A DNA stretch of 20,619 nucleotides from Euryarchaeota archaeon UBA602 (GTDB lineage: Archaea > Thermoplasmatota > Poseidoniia > Poseidoniales > Thalassarchaeaceae). The notes under the pieces were generated by a model. The model was given only the letters and a program-made list of their open reading frames with translations. It made no database searches and was not told where the DNA came from. Below are positions 16,301 to 20,619 of the stretch, piece by piece. Positions within the stretch are counted from its first letter, which is position 1. Each line of letters starts with the position of its first letter. The stretch is taken from contig DAHO01000101.1 in NCBI GenBank assembly GCA_002498455.1, positions 1 to 20,619 of the forward strand, read 5' to 3'. Made by a program: the position numbers and the translations under genes.

Positions 16301-17696
16301 GGAAAGCGTGTACTCCTGGGCAAGGGAAATCCCCACCCCAGGCCTTCTGTCCCGAACACTCACCGCCATCGCTGGAGAGAATTGAATTGGCCACATACAT
16401 ACGATTCTCTGAGGGAGAGGGTACATTCCAACCGCTGTCACCAAAGTGATATTCTCCGGCAATAATCGGCTCTTTGGCAGTGTCTTGGATGGTGACGTTC
16501 TCAACTCGAACATCACTTTCACCAATGGACCAAATTCCATTCCAACCGCCGATGGGTCCAATGGAGCCACCATTCACGTTGACTTCACTCTTGGAAATTT
16601 GAATTCCAGAACCGCCGGATGCGCCATCGATGACATTGTTGTTGAAATCGACCCACGCGAAGTTGAATGCTGTCAATGGGCTACGCTCATCAGTTGTGAT
16701 CTTGTTGTCCTCAATGATCAACTTGTAAGCAACATTGTTTCCAGCCGTCTTCTTGTTGTTCACGTCAATACCATTGCAAGTTGTTTCAATCGTCGAGGAA
16801 CTGACATGACCCGCAGAATCATCCAGGCGGATCCCATAGTCTCCATTCATAATCACGGCATTCTGGACATTGACGAACGATTCTTCGACCCACAAAACGT
16901 GGCGACCATCATCATTCTGCCCACATCCATTGTCTGTACCTGTGAATACTGGAGAATTGATCACGAGTGGTTGCAACACACTGCCCGCACCATAGGCTTG
17001 GATAGCAGAACCGACCAATGAAGTTTCATCGTCACCAACCGTGAATTCACCTCCAACGATATCCGGTCGACCGAGATCCAAGATGAGTAGACTGGTGGTG
17101 TTGATTCCGGTAAATTTCAGACCCGTCATGGTGGGGCTCGAACCTTCAGCGACTATCGCACCATAGCGTACTTCAGAGATTTCGGAGACCCATCGGGGCA
17201 TCCCGTAAGCATTGGTAATCGACACGTGATTCAGCTTGGTCGCACCAATGTCGACTGTACTTCGCAAGAGAATACCTTCGTTACATGAAGGGTCACGATT
17301 GTAGTGATTATTGTTGAAAATTCCAGCACAACTTCCGGTAGCTGAGGCATTGGCCGGATCTTGCCAATTGAAGGTGATTCGTGAAGAGTTGCTGGCCATC
17401 CCATTTGCACCACATGCAACGTCACCTGCGCACAAACCACCTCGAACATCAATGATTGTTCCATTGGGCATTGTCACAGTTGTCCCGGGTTGAACGATCA
17501 AGTTGGCGCCTGTGCCCACAATCACAGAACCAGTCAGTGTGTGGGAACCAGACCATACTTCGGTTCCGGTAATCGTACCATTGGTGGTTTCATTGGCAGC
17601 GACTGCGGTTGGCATTAGCCCGACCAGTCCGACCATGACGCTGGTGAGCATCAAGAACGACAAGAATAGGCTCTTTTTTCGATGTGTTTCTTCCAT
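13320..17696 (-). CDS. Secreted beta-helix/Ig surface protein with C-terminal membrane anchor
   Basis: 1458 residues from the ATG at 17696. A longer frame opens at 17795, but its extra 33 residues would bury the signal peptide, while this start has GAGGG 6 bases before it and a possible TATA box at 17738-17745. Residues 1-33 form a signal peptide ending A-V-A. About 40-600 shows the repeated short strands of a right-handed parallel beta-helix. Near 710 is a calcium cassette, D-G-I-D-N-D-G-D-L-I-M-D-A-D-D-P-D-C. About 770-1340 holds several bacterial Ig/cadherin-like domains, for example those beginning PTIWVDGPAAGSQ and PVVQLLTP. A membrane helix spans about 1356-1381. It is followed by a 77-residue cytoplasmic tail: acidic, then QQPAV repeats, then G-W-K-W-D-x-x-x-x-K-W-V-P. 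Carbohydrate binding or adhesion is plausible for such beta-helix proteins. No catalytic residues were identified. Confidence 0.88.
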   Translation of the reverse strand: MEETHRKKSLFLSFLMLTSVMVGLVGLMPTAVAANETTNGTITGTEVWSGSHTLTGSVIVGTGANLIVQPGTTVTMPNGTIIDVRGGLCAGDVACGANGMASNSSRITFNWQDPANASATGSCAGIFNNNHYNRDPSCNEGILLRSTVDIGATKLNHVSITNAYGMPRWVSEISEVRYGAIVAEGSSPTMTGLKFTGINTTSLLILDLGRPDIVGGEFTVGDDETSLVGSAIQAYGAGSVLQPLVINSPVFTGTDNGCGQNDDGRHVLWVEESFVNVQNAVIMNGDYGIRLDDSAGHVSSSTIETTCNGIDVNNKKTAGNNVAYKLIIEDNKITTDERSPLTAFNFAWVDFNNNVIDGASGGSGIQISKSEVNVNGGSIGPIGGWNGIWSIGESDVRVENVTIQDTAKEPIIAGEYHFGDSGWNVPSPSENRMYVANSILSSDGGECSGQKAWGGDFPCPGVHAFRSSLTLYNNDIDIGGGGDGLRAVGAILDVRNNEFNSTGTGAMIRNHDTNYANDPQYGSLGFFSMNSWNGVGQTYNVTKSSITVQSENIPIPNQASNTTNPVSLSWPDAEAYEWNNWLGQVLIPTTSIWPPQNFPLSMELTNNSTVFTYSNLTGLDTSNIYIDTSPIKWAVQIRKAEIVKFRTLVEGVRVGDATVLIEDSRGDDLYTLTTDSLGWTPEISLASDFHLDMTGGGPGGINPDRYADDEGENSCSDGIDNDGDLIMDADDPDCQNGANSRELSLYYVSAYKFGKGYKKYSITMTSQVGVLSEIISLENMDPSITVDQNDGHSFKRSVNFTGTAHDGTWAGIYASDELAQWDQQGIVEEVQVKDPFTSDWIDMKYAVDDSNADGQVTYNNHPFRNWYFEYDMSDQPEGDYTFEFRAFDGVTESQISTRTIKLNTEPPTIWVDGPAAGSQIDDGIVHFEGRASDAYTGIFGSDIQRIWFEVEGPNSYYNLFDKPGSTAWSADWTVGHLPSGTYSVKVWASDSAFCINSADECAPVEMTLEIDNDNALPVVQLLTPFDLQTITASEETLLSGVARDTDGTVTKVEIVVKDPQAGFLEMPEGPHSLVTDIMPNGGWATTWDTTNLVHNYHYIIEVRSFDGFQYSEASSIEVIIDNPPNQDNNRPVFNSTAWPDSVTIFCEETGSSQNRCGSGHNIDLTQFFSDPDGDDLTYYVLDLADKLEDDYHDEVITIGSNGVANYNPITMSFYTPNMEDWSLSDVIFEVRDSAGSVVASDPLNIDVVGVSFSSQCAGLMVDGGFVAGCPSEVSQTDTLVFTGSGRPTVNVVGETSGGIRLGNTEVTDDGTWTLEIPVNRLDKGDNTIVFEYGNVEQPTNTYSEITVEGGDDEGSGLFMWIGLGLLALIVLAALGAVFVFFFVEFEDEEFEDDMMASDQEVDPYAWAKAKQQEQAPAVQQPAVQQPAVQQQNAAAPQVAGYPGWKWDAEQNKWVPDNE
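13408..13452 (-). repeat. Three tandem 15-base units coding QQPAV
   Basis: Units at 13408-13422, 13423-13437 and 13438-13452 are near-identical 15-mers (for example TGCTGAACAGCCGGT). They encode the glutamine/proline linker in the cytoplasmic tail of the beta-helix protein. Being in-frame and short, the number of units could vary between strains. Confidence 0.8.
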
Positions 17697-17707
17697 GAGG
17701 GTCCCTC
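17697..17707 (-). promoter_or_regulatory. Palindromic Shine-Dalgarno directly before the beta-helix protein start
   Basis: GAGGG-A-CCCTC on the minus strand abuts the ATG at 17696. GAGGG (17703-17707) is placed 6 bases before the start and serves as a fair ribosome-binding site. It can pair with the CCTC next to the start codon through a 4-bp stem. It supports 17696 over the upstream start at 17795. Confidence 0.45.
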
Positions 17708-17737
17708 TGTTTGCAAATACTGGCAGAGTGATATCGA

Positions 17738-17745
17738 CTATAATA
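17738..17745 (-). promoter_or_regulatory. Possible TATA box for the beta-helix protein gene
   Basis: TATTATAG on the minus strand is centred about 45 bases before the ATG. With the usual archaeal distance of about 26 bases, transcription would start near 17715 and leave an untranslated leader of about 19 bases holding the GAGGG site. Other AT-rich stretches nearby could also serve, so the assignment is tentative. Confidence 0.35.
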
Positions 17746-17760
17746 GAACCGGTGCACTTC

Positions 17761-17901
17761 GTCGCATAAATATCAATATAAACAAATAATATCATCTTAA
17801 ATTGGGATGAAATGTTCTAATTTCTGAAAAAAAACTACATTAGTATCATTATTCGTGACTAGGTTCAACATAATGTATCGGATTTGTCGATAAATATCAA
17901 T
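17761..17901. repeat. Separated direct repeat of GTCG(C)ATAAATATCAAT in the spacer
   Basis: GTCGCATAAATATCAAT at 17761-17777 recurs as GTCGATAAATATCAAT at 17886-17901, differing by one base. Between them are similar motifs AATATCATC (17788-17796) and TAGTATCATT (17841-17850). The copies span the spacer between the protease and beta-helix genes. They may be binding sites for a regulator or remnants of a small duplication. Confidence 0.4.
17827..17834 (-). terminator. T8-tract terminator after the protease gene
   Basis: On the minus strand eight consecutive Ts occur 66 bases beyond the protease stop codon. Archaeal RNA polymerase commonly terminates at such T-rich tracts without a hairpin. The tract lies upstream of the promoter region of the next minus-strand gene, as expected if the two genes are transcribed separately. 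Confidence 0.5.
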
Positions 17902-19148
17902 CACTCTACGATAGCATCAGCAACAGCACGCTCCCAAGCCACCGCATCAAGGACGCCATAGCCCCATCGGAGGTGGTGCCCCTCTCCCTGTAACGGGTTA
18001 GGTTGACAGGATTCTGCTAGAGCTTGTTTCACCAAAACAATGACTTGTTCAGGATCATCGATTGTGTCTAAAGCTGCCCCATGACGCTCAAGGATGAGCG
18101 CAAGGGCACCGGTCACGAATACAGTAGAATCGCTGGTCCCTGTGCTGGAGGAATACGGAATCGAATAGGTCGAGTCTGACGTTGAGATGATATCAACTCC
18201 CGGTGCAGAAACTTCCGGCTTTTGGTTTGGGGATTCACGCACGTTTCCATCTGCGCCTTCCGTTTCTGAGCCGGTTGCCGTTCTTTCCCACAAGTCACCG
18301 TTGATATCAACGGCACCGACAGCGATGACTCCGCCCACATTTGCTGGAACAGAAACATCCGTGACTCCGGTACCTGCTCCACCAGAGTTTCCTGCTGCTG
18401 CAACGACAAAGACACCTTGATTCAGTGCGTCACTAACAGCATCCGCGGTAAGTGAACCCAATGGATTTTCAGGATCAGGATCGCCACCAAGTGACAAGGA
18501 TATGATGTCTGCATCCATTTCGTTCCAACACCATTCGATCGCATCTGCTACTGTGGTTTCGGATTGGGTTTTCCCATCGGTATCAAGTGCGGCTGCAATG
18601 ATCAATTCGACATTGGGTGCAGCCCCACGGTAATGTCCATTCGCAACCAGAATCCCTGCCATCATCGTCCCGTGACTGTCTTTGCCTCGATCCTGAACAA
18701 TCGAGTTGTCATTTCCAACAAAATCACGATACCCCACCAAGTTGGCATCCTTTAGTCCGGGATGTTCTGCTTCAAATCCCGTATCCACGATACAAACTCG
18801 AACGCCTTCTCCGGTCAGTGAATATTCATCTTGCAAGGCATAGATGTTGGTGTTCTCATAAGCCCATTCAGAATCAGGTGTCAAAGCATCGGCAAAAAAT
18901 ACCGTCATTTGTGGATAAGCCAAGATGAGTAAGGAAACCATACACAATGCCACCAAAAGCCCCCAAGGACGTGGCTTTGAGCTTCGCAGTGTTTCTACCG
19001 TCGCATTTCTCCATGCTTCAGCTTCGTTGAGAGTTGCACCGTAGGCCGAAGGAGCGTAGCCAGGAGCATCAGGATCAATGGCCGTCAACATCCTCGGGTC
19101 TTCCGGTTCAGGAAGATACTCGAGGTTGCGTAGACGGTCTGGTGTCAT
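17901..19148 (-). CDS. Membrane-anchored subtilisin-like serine protease (S8 family)
   Basis: 415 residues. A 60-residue polar N-terminus is followed by one hydrophobic helix (about 62-82) after basic residues, implying a cytoplasmic N-terminus and an external catalytic domain. The S8 triad is present: D122 in V-C-I-V-D-T-G, H159 in D-S-H-G-T and S339 in S-T-G-T-S. The oxyanion asparagine N254 lies in A-A-G-N-S-G. The motif after the serine is G-T-S-D-S-T-V-F-V-T-G rather than the common G-T-S-M-A-T-P-H-V-A-G, and the histidine motif is HGTMMAG rather than HGTHVAG. There is no room for a classical inhibitory propeptide between the helix and the catalytic domain. It may process surface proteins or digest external protein. 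An in-frame stop 11 codons upstream fixes this ATG as the first possible start. Confidence 0.92.
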   Translation of the reverse strand: MTPDRLRNLEYLPEPEDPRMLTAIDPDAPGYAPSAYGATLNEAEAWRNATVETLRSSKPRPWGLLVALCMVSLLILAYPQMTVFFADALTPDSEWAYENTNIYALQDEYSLTGEGVRVCIVDTGFEAEHPGLKDANLVGYRDFVGNDNSIVQDRGKDSHGTMMAGILVANGHYRGAAPNVELIIAAALDTDGKTQSETTVADAIEWCWNEMDADIISLSLGGDPDPENPLGSLTADAVSDALNQGVFVVAAAGNSGGAGTGVTDVSVPANVGGVIAVGAVDINGDLWERTATGSETEGADGNVRESPNQKPEVSAPGVDIISTSDSTYSIPYSSSTGTSDSTVFVTGALALILERHGAALDTIDDPEQVIVLVKQALAESCQPNPLQGEGHHLRWGYGVLDAVAWERAVADAIVE

Positions 19149-19152
19149 TCGG

Positions 19153-19171
19153 CTCGCCCCAAAGGGGCGAG
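19153..19171 (-). promoter_or_regulatory. Perfect GC-rich hairpin just before the protease start
   Basis: CTCGCCCC and GGGGCGAG form a perfect 8-bp stem around a 3-base loop, ending 4 bases before the protease ATG on the minus strand. The gene has no separate Shine-Dalgarno; only the G-rich 3' arm could serve. It could act as a translation block, an operator, or a terminator for the gene ending at 19255. A 10-base palindrome GCAATATTGC (19221-19230) in the same 106-base spacer is a possible TATA region. Confidence 0.4.
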
Positions 19172-19254
19172 AGGAGGTTCATGGCACTTCCTCAGTTTGC
19201 AAGGCTGACGCTGTATGACCGCAATATTGCTGCCGAAGCAAACTTGTCAAGCAC

Positions 19255-20619
19255 TCAGAATGCTTGGCCACCACGTCGTCCACTGAACTTCCAGAAGAGC
19301 CAGATGATACCCACGACAAACGCGAACACAATCAGAGCGACCCAATTGTTGGATTCAGTTGCAACTGCTGGTTGGTAGTTGATCTTGATTGGTATCTCCT
19401 CAGGGGTGTTTTCCAAATCCTCTGCACTGGAGTTAATCTTCAGTGTGTAAGTGATTGAACCCAATTCATTAACCTCATCGATGAAAATCGAATAATCGGT
19501 CACTTCACCCTTGGGGATGTCTAGCATCAATGCACCAACAACGGTATTGTTCTCATTGAGGACGATGAGTTCAACGTCTCGAGCATCCACATTACCCGTA
19601 TTTTCAACTTGTGCGAAAATCTCGACCTTCTGATTCATCGGGGCAAATCCATCCATGGATAGACCACGTGTTTCATGTTCAATGATTTCCAAGTTTGGCA
19701 ATGCAGTCTTGATGTTGAGGGTTACCATGTCCGATGTGTTTCCGTCTTCACTGGTAATCGTGACCGTGATGGGGAAGTCGGCATCGCCGACCCAAAGATC
19801 GTTTGCATTGATTGTCAATGAGTACTGTTGAACGGTTCGTGGACCCAAATCAGGCAGGGTTTGTGGACCGGTTATCGACCACAAGGGTGTCAGTCCTGCT
19901 GGCAAATCCGAGATTTCTACAGAGTAAGTATCGTCACCATTGCCGGTGTTTTCAAAGAAGAACGAGAACGTCTCTTGCTGTCCAATTTGAACACCAATCA
20001 CCTCAGGGATGTCGCTTTCGTCGATCTCAATTCCGAATTCTTGTGGAATGAACACCTTCAACTCATATTCGTCGTATACTTGCGTGATTTCCTCTTGCAT
20101 CTGCAATAGGAGCGAGTGACCACCCATTGCAACTGCATGTGATTTGTTTGCGGCTTGGATTCGCATAATCACATTCTCTGTAAGACCGGCTTCCAATCCC
20201 AGAGTAATTCGCATATCTGCAGCCCAACAATTGTCAAGAATACCCGCATCCCATTGACCGTTTTCGTTGGTGTCAACGAAGTCTTCACCATCATCGTAAA
20301 CATCATTGAAATCTTGAGATTCATTTGAATCGGTGAATTCTTCAGCAGGTTCACAGAATGTATCTGTGGTCTCTCCGGCACCAACCCAGAAGGAAACGTC
20401 CCAGTAGCTTGCATCTTCACCGTTCATCTGAGCCTTCAGTAGGTACTCATCTTCAGCACGGTTACCGTTGTAAACAACTTCAAGATTGACTTCTCCGACC
20501 TCGTAGATTTCGACCCCATCAGCACCAGTATCACCATTGTCGATAATGGTGAAGTGGTCTCCATCATTTTCGGATTGAGTAATTCCTACGTGTGTGTCGC
20601 CGATTACAAACGAGACCGA
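19255..20619 (-). CDS. Membrane-anchored surface protein with NEW3/CARDB-like domains (5' end outside window)
   Basis: The frame is open from the window edge, so only the last 454 residues are visible; the methionine at 20427 is internal. An N-terminal visible segment contains an acidic calcium-loop-like motif (D-T-N-E-N-G-Q-W-D, about 116-124) and two nearby cysteines. About residues 208-304 resemble a NEW3-type beta-sandwich (F-F-F-E-N-T-G-N-G-D-D-T-Y). About 309-414 resemble a CARDB adhesion domain (V-E-N-T-G-N-V-D-A-R-D-V). A hydrophobic helix (about 426-443) followed by G-R-R-G-G-Q-A-F anchors it in the membrane with a very short cytoplasmic end. The likely role is adhesion or cell-envelope structure; any catalytic or binding domain would lie upstream of the window. 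Confidence 0.85.
   Translation of the reverse strand, partial: SVSFVIGDTHVGITQSENDGDHFTIIDNGDTGADGVEIYEVGEVNLEVVYNGNRAEDEYLLKAQMNGEDASYWDVSFWVGAGETTDTFCEPAEEFTDSNESQDFNDVYDDGEDFVDTNENGQWDAGILDNCWAADMRITLGLEAGLTENVIMRIQAANKSHAVAMGGHSLLLQMQEEITQVYDEYELKVFIPQEFGIEIDESDIPEVIGVQIGQQETFSFFFENTGNGDDTYSVEISDLPAGLTPLWSITGPQTLPDLGPRTVQQYSLTINANDLWVGDADFPITVTITSEDGNTSDMVTLNIKTALPNLEIIEHETRGLSMDGFAPMNQKVEIFAQVENTGNVDARDVELIVLNENNTVVGALMLDIPKGEVTDYSIFIDEVNELGSITYTLKINSSAEDLENTPEEIPIKINYQPAVATESNNWVALIVFAFVVGIIWLFWKFSGRRGGQAF

Noticed and set aside
17697..17795. Upstream start for the beta-helix protein (33 extra residues)
   Set aside because: It would place a hydrophobic, non-signal stretch before a clear signal peptide, and it overlaps the likely TATA box and leader; the ATG at 17696 has a well-placed GAGGG.
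19181..19378. 65-residue plus-strand frame preceded by GAGGAGGTTC
   Set aside because: The Shine-Dalgarno is only 2-3 bases from the ATG, and most of the frame is antisense to the C-terminus of the CARDB-type gene; the protein has no recognisable feature.

Overview
The window looks like chromosomal DNA of an uncultivated marine planktonic euryarchaeon, most likely Candidatus Poseidoniia (Marine Group II/III). This is inferred from three things. Class III (type IV pilin) signal peptides are present. There are giant secreted proteins built from thrombospondin-3-like repeats of the form D-x-D-x-D-G-M-P-D-G-W-E. Short intergenic regions carry archaeal-type Shine-Dalgarno sequences (AGGTGA) and a T-tract terminator. 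No RNA gene, phage gene, insertion sequence or CRISPR array was seen. Coding density is very high, and no gene-free stretch exceeds about 240 bases.

Layout: (1) 114-5810, minus: an 1898-residue secreted protein made of calcium-binding repeats with a beta-propeller-like insert. (2) A 237-base divergent spacer. (3) 6048-6848, plus: a metallo-beta-lactamase-fold hydrolase of the YycJ/PhnP type. (4) 6912-10713, plus: three pilin-like genes joined by 4-base and 1-base start/stop overlaps; the middle one is very large (766 residues). (5) 10710-13232, minus: a STAND-type ATPase regulator with an N-terminal winged helix and C-terminal TPRs, whose stop codon overlaps that of the last pilin-like gene. 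(6) 13320-17696, minus: a beta-helix/Ig surface protein with a C-terminal membrane anchor and a cytoplasmic tryptophan-rich tail. (7) 17901-19148, minus: a membrane-anchored subtilisin-like protease. (8) 19255 to the window end, minus: the C-terminal part of a CARDB/NEW3-type surface protein, truncated by the window edge.

Taken together this is a cell-surface locus: secreted or anchored adhesin-like proteins, an outward-facing protease, a candidate pilus or pseudopilus tip module, and one cytoplasmic signal-integrating ATPase regulator. That they cooperate is inferred from proximity only. The most unusual points are the pilin-like triplet with its giant middle member, the propeller set inside the calcium-repeat protein, the W-x-W...W tail on the cytoplasmic side of the beta-helix protein, and small perfect palindromes directly before the start codons of three exported-protein genes.
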